Assembly (NCBI GenBank): GCA_002323245.1
Contig: DCPU01000007.1
Location: 1 to 45,448, forward strand
Origin: Mariprofundus sp. UBA1536
GTDB lineage: Bacteria; Pseudomonadota; Zetaproteobacteria; Mariprofundales; Mariprofundaceae
Reading direction: 5' to 3'
Length of the DNA stretch: 45,448 nt
Of the stretch, positions 1 through 8,871 are shown piece after piece; the stretch's first letter is position 1, and every line of letters starts with the position of its first letter. The position numbers and the translations under genes were made by a program. Under the pieces are notes generated by a model. The model was not told the DNA's origin. It worked only from the letters and a program-made list of their open reading frames with translations, and ran no database searches.

Positions 1-11
1 GCACTTACAAG

Positions 12-902
12 TTGAATCCGCGATATATTATTGCTATGGCAGCTTCAGCACTGCTTGCATCGCCAGCATTTGCAAGTGACCACGGCAGCCACGATGAACA
101 TGCTTCTGGCCATGGCGCGCACGAAACTGTTGCTGATGGCGTGATTGCCAACCAACGCAAAGCCCTAGCCCACAACACCAAAGACCAAGGTTATGGCCCA
201 CAATCACCACGTGATATTGATTCTAAAAAAGGTAACAACGATCGCGCATTCAATGCTGCGCCTGCATACACTGAAATGAATCTATGCAACATCCATTTCC
301 ACAAAAATGCAGAGCACAAAGGCGGCGAATTCACCACTTATGCTGGCAACGGCACTGGCACTGGTTATTTAAGCGGTTACAAATATTCAGGCACATTGAG
401 CCATGAAGAATTGGCACCAGCTAAACACGAAATCTGCCCAAGCGACCACGGCGCATTGATGGCTGGCGACACGATTGAAGTACATTACGTACACTCAACT
501 GCGCAAGTGAACCCAGGCCCAACATTGGGTTCTTGCTTGAGCGATGCGATTAAAAACCCACAATTGCGTGTTGAAACGCAAGTGTATGTGTTGGTTAACG
601 ACAAGCATGCTTTGGACTTTAATGATTTGACCAAACACAAAAAAGTGAACGGTTTGAATCAAGCTGTAAACATCCCAAGCAACACTGGCACACCGGTGCA
701 ATATGACGGCTCTACCACTGGCCCGAGCTACAATGAAAGCGGTTCTCCGTTCCAAGTATCTTGGAGCGTTCGCCCGAAAGTTGCGAAAGTAAACATCGAA
801 ACGGTTGGCAAATGGTGCAAAGGCAATACCTTCAAAGAAGACCATGCACACGGTGTACGTAACCTTGTTGTGAACCCTGATTTACTTTCAGAAATCCAAT
901 AA
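12..902 (+). CDS. Delta-class carbonic anhydrase, secreted
   Basis: Likely interconverts CO2 and bicarbonate outside the cytoplasm. Seen: an N-terminal signal peptide (hydrophobic run ending SPAFA, cleavage near residue 22), a His-rich linker (residues 23-36), and a core carrying NLCNIHFHKNAEHKGGEF near residues 91-108, the kind of His-rich zinc-site segment found in the diatom delta class. Several paired cysteines could form disulfides. The frame is open to the window edge. The nominal start is TTG at 12, ATG at 36 is an alternative, and the true start may lie just outside the window, so the 5' end is uncertain. It is followed by a strong hairpin terminator, so it is probably the last gene of its unit. 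In an autotroph such an enzyme would supply inorganic carbon (inference). Confidence 0.8.
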   Translation: MNPRYIIAMAASALLASPAFASDHGSHDEHASGHGAHETVADGVIANQRKALAHNTKDQGYGPQSPRDIDSKKGNNDRAFNAAPAYTEMNLCNIHFHKNAEHKGGEFTTYAGNGTGTGYLSGYKYSGTLSHEELAPAKHEICPSDHGALMAGDTIEVHYVHSTAQVNPGPTLGSCLSDAIKNPQLRVETQVYVLVNDKHALDFNDLTKHKKVNGLNQAVNIPSNTGTPVQYDGSTTGPSYNESGSPFQVSWSVRPKVAKVNIETVGKWCKGNTFKEDHAHGVRNLVVNPDLLSEIQ

Positions 903-926
903 TTTTAGAGTCTGCGCATTGAAAAG

Positions 927-955
927 CCGCTTCTATTTTAGAGGCGGTTTTTTTT
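927..955 (+). terminator. Rho-independent terminator after carbonic anhydrase
   Basis: A 7-bp stem (CCGCTTC with GAGGCGG, one G-U pair), a 7-nt loop and a run of eight T. It lies 24 bases after the stop of the carbonic anhydrase gene. Confidence 0.85.
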
Positions 956-1099
956 GCCCTGTACAGACTATTGAAGCTACCTCCGTTTCTTCACCAAGAC
1001 CCAAAGCGTCAAAATTCCAACAAATGCTTGCCATGCTATTTTTGGATGTCATTATTTTGACCAAGGGATATGATTTAAAGGTAACACTGGGGTTTTTGC

Positions 1100-2488
1100 G
1101 TGAAACAAACTGCATATATTTTATTGCTTGATGACGAAGAGGATTTGCGCTCGACCTTGCAAGAATGCTTAGAGCTTGCCAATTTCCACGTCACCACAGC
1201 CAACAATGCCATGCGCGCTAAAGATGCGATGGATGGTGGCAAGTTTGATATCGCTATTTTGGATATTCGCCTCCCTGACGGTAACGGCATCGATTTGATG
1301 CAAGCCTTTAAACAAATCGACCCTGATATGGGTGTTATCCTTATCACTGGTTATTCGGAAATTGATTCGGCAGTGCAAGCTGTAGAGTTGGGCGCTGATG
1401 ACTTCTTGAAAAAACCATTTGAACCCAACGAACTGATCGTCCGCGTCAAAGAACTGCTTAAAAAACGTCAACTTAAACAAGAAAACAAATCCTTAAAACA
1501 AGAAGTTCAAGCCCAGAAAAGTCAGCATGGGCTGATTGGGCAATCCACATCTATCAAGCGCATACGCGAAACTGCGCAACTCTTGGGCAACTCTGACTCA
1601 ACAGTGCTCATCACTGGCGAATCGGGCACAGGCAAGGAAGTATTGGCCAACATGCTACATCGCGCTGGTAGCCGCGCTGACAAACCTTTTGTTTCGATCA
1701 ACTGCGGTGCTATCCCAGAAGAACTGCTCGAATCCGAACTGTTTGGCCATGTCAAAGGCTCGTTTACTGGCGCAGTCCGCGCTCGTGCTGGTCGCTTTGA
1801 GGTCGCCAACGGCGGCACTATTTTCCTTGATGAAATCGGTGATATGAGCCCCAAACTACAAGTGAAACTATTGCGTGTGTTACAAGAGCGCTCGTTTGAA
1901 CCTGTAGGTAGTCATCAAAGCATTCATATTGATGTTCGCGTTATTGCTGCAACACACAGAGACCTGGAAGAAGAAATATTAGAAGGCAATTTCCGTCAGG
2001 ATTTGTATTACCGTCTCAATGTTATTCCTTTAACATTACCAGCGCTTCGCGATCGCGATGATGACGTCATCCTTTTGACTGAACATTTCCTCAACAACTT
2101 CAATACCCTGAAAAACAGTCAAATCAATGGCATCTCCGATGATGCTAAAGATGTGATGACGCGTTATGACTGGCCAGGCAATGTGCGCGAACTACAAAAC
2201 CTTGTTGAGCGGGTGACTACGCTCAAACGCGAAGGCAAAATCGATGTGGAAGATTTACCTTCGCGTATGCTCAATTCCGCCCAACGCGCTATGCAAGGCT
2301 ACAGCATTGATGTAAAACAACATGATTCCATTGATTTTAAAGGCATTGTCGATGAATTTGAAAGCCATCTGATTACCAGCGCCCTAGAAAGATTTGATTG
2401 GAACAAAAATCGCGCCGCGAAATTCTTATCCATGAACCGCACCACATTGGTCGAAAAAATTAAGAAAAAAGGTTTAGAGCCCAATTAA
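1100..2488 (+). CDS. Sigma-54-dependent response regulator, NtrC family
   Basis: Two-component activator of sigma-54 promoters. Seen in order: receiver domain (acidic pocket D11-D12, phospho-acceptor D55 in ILDIRLPDG, T83, K104/K105), a charged linker, an AAA+ domain with Walker A GESGTGKE (173-180), the sigma-54 contact loop as GSFTGA (220-225, Ser where Ala is usual) and Walker B IFLDEIG (241-247), then a C-terminal Fis-type helix-turn-helix. The length of 462 aa is normal for the family. The start is GTG at 1100, with only a modest purine-rich site (GGGG) before it. No histidine kinase gene lies in the window, so its partner and regulon are unknown. A second sigma-54 activator lies two genes downstream. 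Confidence 0.9.
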   Translation: MKQTAYILLLDDEEDLRSTLQECLELANFHVTTANNAMRAKDAMDGGKFDIAILDIRLPDGNGIDLMQAFKQIDPDMGVILITGYSEIDSAVQAVELGADDFLKKPFEPNELIVRVKELLKKRQLKQENKSLKQEVQAQKSQHGLIGQSTSIKRIRETAQLLGNSDSTVLITGESGTGKEVLANMLHRAGSRADKPFVSINCGAIPEELLESELFGHVKGSFTGAVRARAGRFEVANGGTIFLDEIGDMSPKLQVKLLRVLQERSFEPVGSHQSIHIDVRVIAATHRDLEEEILEGNFRQDLYYRLNVIPLTLPALRDRDDDVILLTEHFLNNFNTLKNSQINGISDDAKDVMTRYDWPGNVRELQNLVERVTTLKREGKIDVEDLPSRMLNSAQRAMQGYSIDVKQHDSIDFKGIVDEFESHLITSALERFDWNKNRAAKFLSMNRTTLVEKIKKKGLEPN

Positions 2489-2606
2489 GTACATCTAAGC
2501 CGCTGACTAATGCGTCAAAAACCAAACATTCTCCACGATTAGAGGGTCTCAAACGTCGTAATTTACCAAGCCAAGATTTCGGCATCACTCTTGCGTTAGT
2601 AGCAGC

Positions 2607-4583
2607 ATGACCAAGCTATTCATTTTCATTTCGCTTTTTTTATTTGTTTTCACAAGCGCTCATGGCGCCGAAGACGATGCCATTCGTGGCATCGCCACTT
2701 ATCTAAAAATTGGCAGTCCTGAAAAAGCCAGTAGCACTGCGCGTGCCTTGTTGAAAAACACGCAACTTACCAATACTGAACGGCAAACTGTGCTTGAATA
2801 CATTGTTGAAGCCGAAACCACCATGGCCCGTGCCAAACATTACGAAGATGTCAAACCCGCTGTGGCTGCGATACAAACCCTTATCAATGCCTTCCCCAAT
2901 AAAGTGGATGAGGAGCAGCTCACTTGGGAAATCGCCAATTTATATTGGGACCAAGACAGTTACGAGAATGCCCAAGCTGTGTTACTCGATTTACAAAATC
3001 GCTTTCCATCACATTACGAAAGCCATTTGATGATGGGTAAAATCTTCTATCTCAACAAAAACTATGCCGATGCCCGTAATTCCTTTTTGCGTTACGCCCT
3101 GCATGTGAACAGCAACTCAGAGCAAGCACGCGAAGTACGCTTATGGACAGCCCTTGTCGATTTTGCTGAAAAACGATTTGTCCCAGCCTTTGCGGCCATG
3201 GAAGAAATTATTAAGCAACAACCTGAATTGATTACCAACCAAGAAAGTATTTATTCACGATATATTTTACTGCTCGCCATGCAAAACCAAAACAAAGAAG
3301 CCTTGCGTCAAGCCGATGCTTTTCTAAGCATCTATAAGGCCACCAAACATGCCCCTGAAATTCGTTTATTGCATGCCGACTTAACGCTTGAACTCTTTCC
3401 CAAAAAAGCCAGTACTGTGGAAAAATCTTATGAAATACTCTCGATAAATGAGGCCGACACTGTCGTTGGCCGCCAAGCCTTTATGCGTAAAATGATGCTG
3501 CAAGCGCGTGATGAAAAAAGCTATCGCACCCTCAAACCCGTAATCATTGCCCTCAAACGTATTGCCAATCAAAATCAGCTTTCCGATATCGAAGACGAAG
3601 CCTTTTTGCATGAAGCAAGGCTTTGGGAAAAAGTCGCCAAGGAAGATGCAGCCAATGCACCTACGATTGCGCCTGAAACAGCGCTGACCCAATACACCCG
3701 CGTGACCGCATCCCATGATGCCAAACTCAAACATTTGGCCCAAGCAGAAGGTAATGCTGCTTTTATTCGTCAGATACAAAACCTTATCCACCAAGAGTCA
3801 TGGCTGCGTGCGGTGAGTCTTTGGGAACGTTTCCCAAACTTTAGACCAGCGCCTGCAACTAGCGCGCAACTGCGCTTTGATATGGCCCATGCTTTGCGTC
3901 AAATCATGGCTTTTGATCAGGCTGAAACACTGCTTGAGCAACTGCACGCACAAGCTGACGGTAGTGTATGGGGCGAGAAAGTGATGCTAGAACGGGCAAG
4001 ATTATGGCTCAATCGCAATGATAGCACTGGCGTATTTAAAATCCTGACTTGGTTGGACAAACACGAATTCACGCTTTATCGCCCTGAGATGCTGGTGATA
4101 GCTGCACAAATGCAGCTCAAAGACAAAAATGCTATCGAAGCAATTCATACCCTTGAGTTTGTCATGGCCGACGACCTCTCCCCTGAATCACGCATTGAAT
4201 ATTGGCGGGTGCAGGCCTTGGCGGCAGAACAACTCTCGCGTTGGCATGTGGCGGCGCGCTCTTGGCGTATGTATGCCAACGAGCATGTGGATGATAAGGA
4301 AGAAGCCAAACTTAACGAAGCACATGCTCTATTTAAGGGTAATGACTTTGTACCGGCAGCAAAAATCTATGCCACTACACCCGAAGCCCTGCAATCACCA
4401 GTTTGGCAATACCGTTACAGTGTTAGCCAGCTGAAAACAGCAAGGGCAACTGAAATCACTGATACCGCTATCGCCAGACTAGAAACGCTGAAAAACAATG
4501 CAGATGCTGGCATTTATCAATCATTGGCAGCACTCACCCTTGCCGAACGCCAAGCAGAACGCTTAATGGAGAAAGCCCCATGA
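2607..4583 (+). CDS. Secreted TPR-repeat protein
   Basis: 658 aa with a cleavable signal peptide (hydrophobic run FIFISLFLFVFTSAHGA, cleavage near residue 21), so it is probably periplasmic. The rest is helical with repeated TPR-like units (for example around residues 110-175), rich in Ala, Leu and Tyr at repeat positions. No catalytic motif is visible. The ATG lacks a clear Shine-Dalgarno and overlaps the TGA of an upstream stop-free frame (ATGA), so translation may be coupled. The stop overlaps the ATG of the next sigma-54 activator by 4 nt, which implies one operon. A role in assembling a surface or flagellar structure is possible but is only inferred from that neighbour. Confidence 0.75.
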   Translation: MTKLFIFISLFLFVFTSAHGAEDDAIRGIATYLKIGSPEKASSTARALLKNTQLTNTERQTVLEYIVEAETTMARAKHYEDVKPAVAAIQTLINAFPNKVDEEQLTWEIANLYWDQDSYENAQAVLLDLQNRFPSHYESHLMMGKIFYLNKNYADARNSFLRYALHVNSNSEQAREVRLWTALVDFAEKRFVPAFAAMEEIIKQQPELITNQESIYSRYILLLAMQNQNKEALRQADAFLSIYKATKHAPEIRLLHADLTLELFPKKASTVEKSYEILSINEADTVVGRQAFMRKMMLQARDEKSYRTLKPVIIALKRIANQNQLSDIEDEAFLHEARLWEKVAKEDAANAPTIAPETALTQYTRVTASHDAKLKHLAQAEGNAAFIRQIQNLIHQESWLRAVSLWERFPNFRPAPATSAQLRFDMAHALRQIMAFDQAETLLEQLHAQADGSVWGEKVMLERARLWLNRNDSTGVFKILTWLDKHEFTLYRPEMLVIAAQMQLKDKNAIEAIHTLEFVMADDLSPESRIEYWRVQALAAEQLSRWHVAARSWRMYANEHVDDKEEAKLNEAHALFKGNDFVPAAKIYATTPEALQSPVWQYRYSVSQLKTARATEITDTAIARLETLKNNADAGIYQSLAALTLAERQAERLMEKAP

Positions 4584-5938
4584 CCGTTGCGCAACATATC
4601 GCCATCGTCGGATTCCCGATGCATCAAATCTCGGAGCTGCAGATTCAGTTGGGCGGTATTCTGCCTGATACCGCTGTCGACCCCATCATGCAGCTGCATG
4701 ATGATTTGATTGAGCAATACAGCTTATTTTTTGTCTGGGATGATGTGACCATCATTAGCCTCGTGCACCGTATCTTCAAAGCCAACCCCCAAGCCAGCGT
4801 GGTGGTCTTGGCTGAGCATGGCAATACCGAGCGCGCGGAAGACTTGATGGATATGGGCATCATGGATTATCGCACCCTGCCATGCCCTGATGAAGTGTTG
4901 GAAATTTATGTACGCAAATCAGGTCATCAATCCGCGCTCAAACAAGTGGCCAAAGCCCAACAACAAGGCTCAGATGTGTTTGTCTCAGAAGATATTGAAA
5001 CCCGTCGTTTGCTTGACCAAGTGGCCTTGGTTGCACCAAGTAATGCCTCAATCTTTGTGGTTGGCGAATCGGGTACGGGAAAAGAGCGTATGTCGCGTTA
5101 CATTTATCAATGCTCCAAACGCAAAGACCACGCTTTTGTTGCCATCAATTGCGCCGCCATCCCTGATGGCATGCTGGAATCAGAGCTTTTCGGCCATGAA
5201 AAAGGTGCGTTTACTGGAGCAGATAAAGCCAGGGCTGGCAAATTTGAAATCGCTCATGAAGGCACATTGCTACTTGATGAAATCACCGAAATGCCGCTGC
5301 ATTTACAGGCCAAGTTGTTACGTGTCTTGCAAGAGGGCGAAGTGGATAGACTTGGCGGCAACAAGCCCATCAAGGTGGATGTACGCATCATTGCCACCAG
5401 CAACCGCAATGTGGAAAAGGCTGTAGAAGAAGGAAAGTTTCGCCAGGACTTATATTATCGGCTTAACGTCGTCACCGTGGTGTTACCCCCGCTGCGTGCC
5501 CGAGCTGGCGACATCAAACCACTGGCGCAACATTTCTTGCGTCAGTTTGCCGCTATGTATGGCCGTGAAGAACCCAACCTCAGCCCTGCCAGTGTGACCG
5601 TGTTGCAACATCATCCCTGGGAAGGAAATGTACGTGAATTGGAAAACTGTATGCACCGCTCATTCTTGATGAGTTTGGATGGCAATATTTTGCCCGAACA
5701 CTTGGGCATTGATGGGCATGCAAGCCTTACGCAAACACAAAGCAGCACCCAACCCTCCGATTTACAAGCAGGAATGAGCATTCGCGACATGGAGCGCGCC
5801 TTGATTGAACAAACCATCGATCATGTACATGGCAACCGCACGGAAGCGGCCAAACTGCTGGGCATCAGCATCCGCACCCTGCGCAACAAGCTTAAAGAAT
5901 ACAGCTCAGAAACCGACTTTGTGTCGGCTACAATATGA
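4580..5938 (+). CDS. Sigma-54 activator with degenerate receiver domain (FlbD/FleQ-like)
   Basis: 452 aa. The N-terminal ~115 residues have receiver-like length but lack the acidic pair after the first strand (AIVGFP instead of a DD motif) and the usual Lys region, so phosphorylation control is doubtful. The AAA+ domain has Walker A GESGTGKE (162-169), GAFTGA (209-214), LLLDEIT (230-236) and an arginine-finger region. A Fis-type HTH (NRTEAAKLLGISIRTL) follows. The domain plan matches flagellar or adhesion master regulators such as FlbD and FleQ, but no flagellar gene is in the window, so that identity is tentative. The start overlaps the stop of the TPR gene (ATGA). Confidence 0.8.
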   Translation: MTVAQHIAIVGFPMHQISELQIQLGGILPDTAVDPIMQLHDDLIEQYSLFFVWDDVTIISLVHRIFKANPQASVVVLAEHGNTERAEDLMDMGIMDYRTLPCPDEVLEIYVRKSGHQSALKQVAKAQQQGSDVFVSEDIETRRLLDQVALVAPSNASIFVVGESGTGKERMSRYIYQCSKRKDHAFVAINCAAIPDGMLESELFGHEKGAFTGADKARAGKFEIAHEGTLLLDEITEMPLHLQAKLLRVLQEGEVDRLGGNKPIKVDVRIIATSNRNVEKAVEEGKFRQDLYYRLNVVTVVLPPLRARAGDIKPLAQHFLRQFAAMYGREEPNLSPASVTVLQHHPWEGNVRELENCMHRSFLMSLDGNILPEHLGIDGHASLTQTQSSTQPSDLQAGMSIRDMERALIEQTIDHVHGNRTEAAKLLGISIRTLRNKLKEYSSETDFVSATI

Positions 5939-5948
5939 GGTCGCCACA

Positions 5949-6344
5949 ATGAAAGTGAACAATAACCGCACCCCCAATCTTGCACCCAAAAAGAATGCCT
6001 CATCGCCGTATGCCACGGAATCCTTTCATTCCATGCTTGAAGCCCAAGTAGAGCATGATACGCATCAAGCACCTCTCGCCCCCACTCAAGAGCAAGTTCA
6101 GCAGCAACAAAGCGGCTCAAAAAAAGCTGATGTGGAGGCATCCATGGTTTGGCTTGAGCAAGTGGCCCAACAATTGGACACAAAAAATAATGATTTGAAT
6201 GAAGTGCAAGCTGCGGTCAAAGATTTGCGGCGCGCTTTGCATCAATCAAGCAGCCAAAGCCCTGCCAAAGAGGAAGCTGAAACCATGCTGGCTGTAGAGG
6301 AAAAACGTTTGGAACGTTTACAGCAAACCGATAAGCTGCTCTAA
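5949..6344 (+). CDS. Small coiled-coil protein of unknown function
   Basis: 131 aa from ATG 5949, with a GAGG site about 10 bases upstream. The same frame is open further upstream, but that part is a shadow of the preceding gene. The N-terminal half is low complexity (Asn/Pro/Lys, then Gln/Ser rich). The C-terminal half is a predicted amphipathic helix or coiled coil (VASMVWLEQVAQQLDT and a final Leu/Glu/Arg helix). There is no signal peptide or catalytic motif. It lies 10 bases after the sigma-54 activator, so it is probably co-transcribed, and it converges with the metal exporter gene with a gap of only 4 bases. Function not recognised. Confidence 0.65.
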   Translation: MKVNNNRTPNLAPKKNASSPYATESFHSMLEAQVEHDTHQAPLAPTQEQVQQQQSGSKKADVEASMVWLEQVAQQLDTKNNDLNEVQAAVKDLRRALHQSSSQSPAKEEAETMLAVEEKRLERLQQTDKLL

Positions 6345-6348
6345 AACC

Positions 6349-7260
6349 TTACGCGTCCATGCAAGTCGCACAGCTAATACCGTCTTTGATCTGATGTTCC
6401 AACTCAGGCTGTAGCGTAGCATGTGAAACACCTTGGCTGAGCAATATGTTTTGTAATTCTTGCAGCAGACTCGGCCAGTCTTGCATATCTGCAAGCAAGA
6501 TATGCGCAGATAATGCCATTTGCCCATCGGGCAGACTCCAGATATGGATATGATGTACACCCAAAACTTTTTCAGCCGCCAGCAATGCCGCCCTTGTTTC
6601 GCCAAGCAAGTGTTCTGGCGCAGACACCATCAATTCCATGGTGGTTTCACGAATCAAGCGCCAGCCGCCCCAAATCAGAATAGCCGCCACCAAAAAAGAA
6701 AGTATTGGGTCAATCGGCATCCAGCCAGTCCACATGATGATAATACCTGCCAAAACGGCAGCCACCGAACCCAAAGCATCACCCATCACATGCCAATAGG
6801 CAGCCCGCGTATTGATATCATGTTCATGATGCAACCAACGCATAATGATAAGATTAATGCCTAAGCCAAGCACACCAATCAGCACCACCAGGGTGCCATC
6901 AACTTGTGGCGGCTCAGAGAGCCTGCCCACGGCCTCCCAAGCAATCCAACCCGCAAGAAACCATAGCGCTAGGCCATTAAACTGCGCCGCCAGCACTTTG
7001 GCGCGGCCATAACCGTAAGTCATACCATCATGGGCTGGTCTGGTGGCAATACGTTTGGCCAGAACGGCCAGCGACAAAGCCAACACATCCGATACCATAT
7101 GCCCAGCATCAGCCAAAAGTGCCAAAGAGTTGGACAAAAATCCACCGACCAACTCAACAACTGCAAAGGCGGCCGTGAGCCATAACGCCGCTGACAAACC
7201 ATGATGATGATGGTGGTCGCGGTGATGCGCGTGGGCCTGGCTTGCATTCTGGTTTGACAT
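6349..7260 (-). CDS. Cation diffusion facilitator (zinc-type metal exporter)
   Basis: Proton-driven efflux of divalent metal (Zn, Co, Cd or Fe) across the inner membrane. Seen: a His-rich N-terminus (HHRDHHHHH), six hydrophobic segments, the conserved ADAGHM motif of TM2 and HVMGDALGS of TM5 with the HxxxD/DxxxD metal-site pattern, then a cytoplasmic C-terminal domain with HIHIWSL. It ends in CATCMDA, a possible extra metal-binding tail. I chose ATG 7260 (303 aa) because AGGAGG lies 10 bases upstream. A longer reading to 7341 lacks such a site. It resembles ZitB/CzcD, and the substrate cannot be decided from sequence. Confidence 0.9.
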   Translation of the reverse strand: MSNQNASQAHAHHRDHHHHHGLSAALWLTAAFAVVELVGGFLSNSLALLADAGHMVSDVLALSLAVLAKRIATRPAHDGMTYGYGRAKVLAAQFNGLALWFLAGWIAWEAVGRLSEPPQVDGTLVVLIGVLGLGINLIIMRWLHHEHDINTRAAYWHVMGDALGSVAAVLAGIIIMWTGWMPIDPILSFLVAAILIWGGWRLIRETTMELMVSAPEHLLGETRAALLAAEKVLGVHHIHIWSLPDGQMALSAHILLADMQDWPSLLQELQNILLSQGVSHATLQPELEHQIKDGISCATCMDA

Positions 7261-7439
7261 CAACTGGCGGCCTCCTGCATAAAATTGGTCTTCGCAGCTA
7301 AACTGAGATGTTTTATCTGCCTTGAAAAGGTTTACCAACAAAATCTTCGTTTATTGAGCATTATTTGACAACAAAAGTCAGCCACCTACCCTACCTCTTC
7401 AAACAAGCGCACATGGGGCTTGATGGCTTGGAGTAAGCA

Positions 7440-8498
7440 ATGGCAGAAAACATTATTGGAATCGATATCGGCTTTGGATTTACCAAAGCAACGGATGGCC
7501 GAGACTTTCTTGTGTTTAAGTCGATTTACGGTGAAGCCGTGGATTTTCAGTTCCGCGAAAACCTGCTGGATACCAGCCGCAATGATGAACATCTGCAAAT
7601 TGAGATTGATGGTGCTTCCTATTTTGTCGGTGAGCTTTCCGAGCGCCAAAGCACCAGTCGTTCATTCACCCTCGATCAGTCCCAATTTGTTTCTTCGTCG
7701 AGCAAAATTCTTGCTTTAGCTACATTAAGTCATTTTGTTCGTGATGATAGCCAGCCTATCAAATTGGTCGTTGGCCTACCCATTGGCCACTATCGCCAAT
7801 ACAAAGAAGAATTGGCACAAATGCTCAATGGTACTCATGCTTTTGTGGCTGTGGATGGCGAAGGCAACAAGCGCTCTTTAAATATTCATGTTGCTGATGT
7901 GCGTGTATTACCACAGCCCCTTGGCACTGTGATGGATCGCTTACTCAGCAGCTTGGGCACGCCGAAAAACCAACGTTTTGCCACCGACAAAATCGGCGTT
8001 ATTGATGTGGGCTTTCGCACCACCGACTACACCATTTCCGATAAAGGTCGTTATTCCGAGCGCGGCTCATTGACTACCAAAAATGGTATTTCAGTCGCAT
8101 TCAGCAAAATTGGTCACAAGCTCAAAGAAACCTGTGGCATCGATATTGAGATTTATCGCCTGTTTACGGCCGTCGACCAAGGCACCATCAAAGTGCGTGG
8201 CAAAGCTTACGATTTGAAAAAAATATCTGAAGCATCACTCAAACAATTGGCCAGCGTGATTGCCATTGATGCTAACCAAGTGTGGTCTGATGATTGGGAT
8301 ATTGATGCCATTATGATTACCGGCGGCGGCGGCGCAGTACTCGCCCCTTATATCCAAGAGCAACTTCAAGGCATCACCATCCCCATCAAAGAAGACTTGG
8401 ATTATCGTCTACATAATGTGCGCGGCTATTATAAATTTGGCTTGTATACCTGGACCAAACCAGAAAAAGCAACGCTCACAGCTGTGGCTTCAGTTTAA
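7440..8498 (+). CDS. ParM/StbA-like actin homologue
   Basis: 352 aa actin-fold ATPase. Seen: phosphate-1 motif IGIDIGFGFTKA (residues 5-16), phosphate-2 motif VIDVGFRTTDYT near 187-198, and adenosine motif ITGGGGAVL near 294-302. These fit the plasmid-segregation ParM/StbA and Alp filament family. The start ATG has GGAG 8-9 bases upstream. No ParR-like partner or centromere-like repeats are visible next to it, and the neighbours are chromosomal housekeeping genes. It may be an orphan filament with a cellular role or a relic of a plasmid system. The stop overlaps the end of apaG by 9 nt, tail to tail. Confidence 0.85.
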   Translation: MAENIIGIDIGFGFTKATDGRDFLVFKSIYGEAVDFQFRENLLDTSRNDEHLQIEIDGASYFVGELSERQSTSRSFTLDQSQFVSSSSKILALATLSHFVRDDSQPIKLVVGLPIGHYRQYKEELAQMLNGTHAFVAVDGEGNKRSLNIHVADVRVLPQPLGTVMDRLLSSLGTPKNQRFATDKIGVIDVGFRTTDYTISDKGRYSERGSLTTKNGISVAFSKIGHKLKETCGIDIEIYRLFTAVDQGTIKVRGKAYDLKKISEASLKQLASVIAIDANQVWSDDWDIDAIMITGGGGAVLAPYIQEQLQGITIPIKEDLDYRLHNVRGYYKFGLYTWTKPEKATLTAVASV

Positions 8499-8855
8499 CA
8501 TACCACTCTTTGCCAGCGTAAAAGTAGGAATAATGGCATCAAATAGATTGCCTGCCTCATCTTTCATGGTGTAACTGCCCTGCATACAACCCACGGGCGT
8601 TTTTAACACTGAAAAGCTGCTGTAGCGATGTTCGCTTTTGCCTGCAATCACTGGCTGCTCGCCAATCACGCCATCACCTTGCACTTCAGTCTTGTCTCCA
8701 TTGGCATCGGTAATCAGCCATTTGCGACTTAACAACTGTACAGGGCTGTCGCCCAAATTACGAATACAAATATGGTAAGCAAACACATAATGAAAATCTT
8801 GGGAGTGTTGGAGCAAAAAATCAGTTTCTACTGCAATCTCAATCGTTTGAAACAT
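8490..8855 (-). CDS. apaG: ApaG domain protein (Co2+/Mg2+ efflux protein ApaG)
   Basis: 121 aa, the usual size. A small beta-sandwich protein of the ApaG/DUF525 family, whose biochemical role is still poorly defined. Typical segments are visible: YHICIRNLGDSPVQLLSRKW, the glycine-rich GVIGEQPVIAG and the C-terminal TPVGCMQGSYTM. I chose ATG 8855 because GAGGTG lies 9 bases upstream. The GTG at 8867 is part of that ribosome binding site. Confidence 0.92.
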   Translation of the reverse strand: MFQTIEIAVETDFLLQHSQDFHYVFAYHICIRNLGDSPVQLLSRKWLITDANGDKTEVQGDGVIGEQPVIAGKSEHRYSSFSVLKTPVGCMQGSYTMKDEAGNLFDAIIPTFTLAKSGMLN

Positions 8856-8871
8856 GCTTAATTTCACCTCA

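Noticed and set aside
5805..5948. Upstream extension of the small coiled-coil ORF
   Set aside because: It lies wholly inside the sigma-54 activator gene in another frame; ATG 5949 has a ribosome site and begins the plausible protein.
7261..7341. Longer N-terminus for the CDF transporter
   Set aside because: The internal ATG 7260 has AGGAGG upstream and starts the usual His-rich N-terminus; the extension has no ribosome site.
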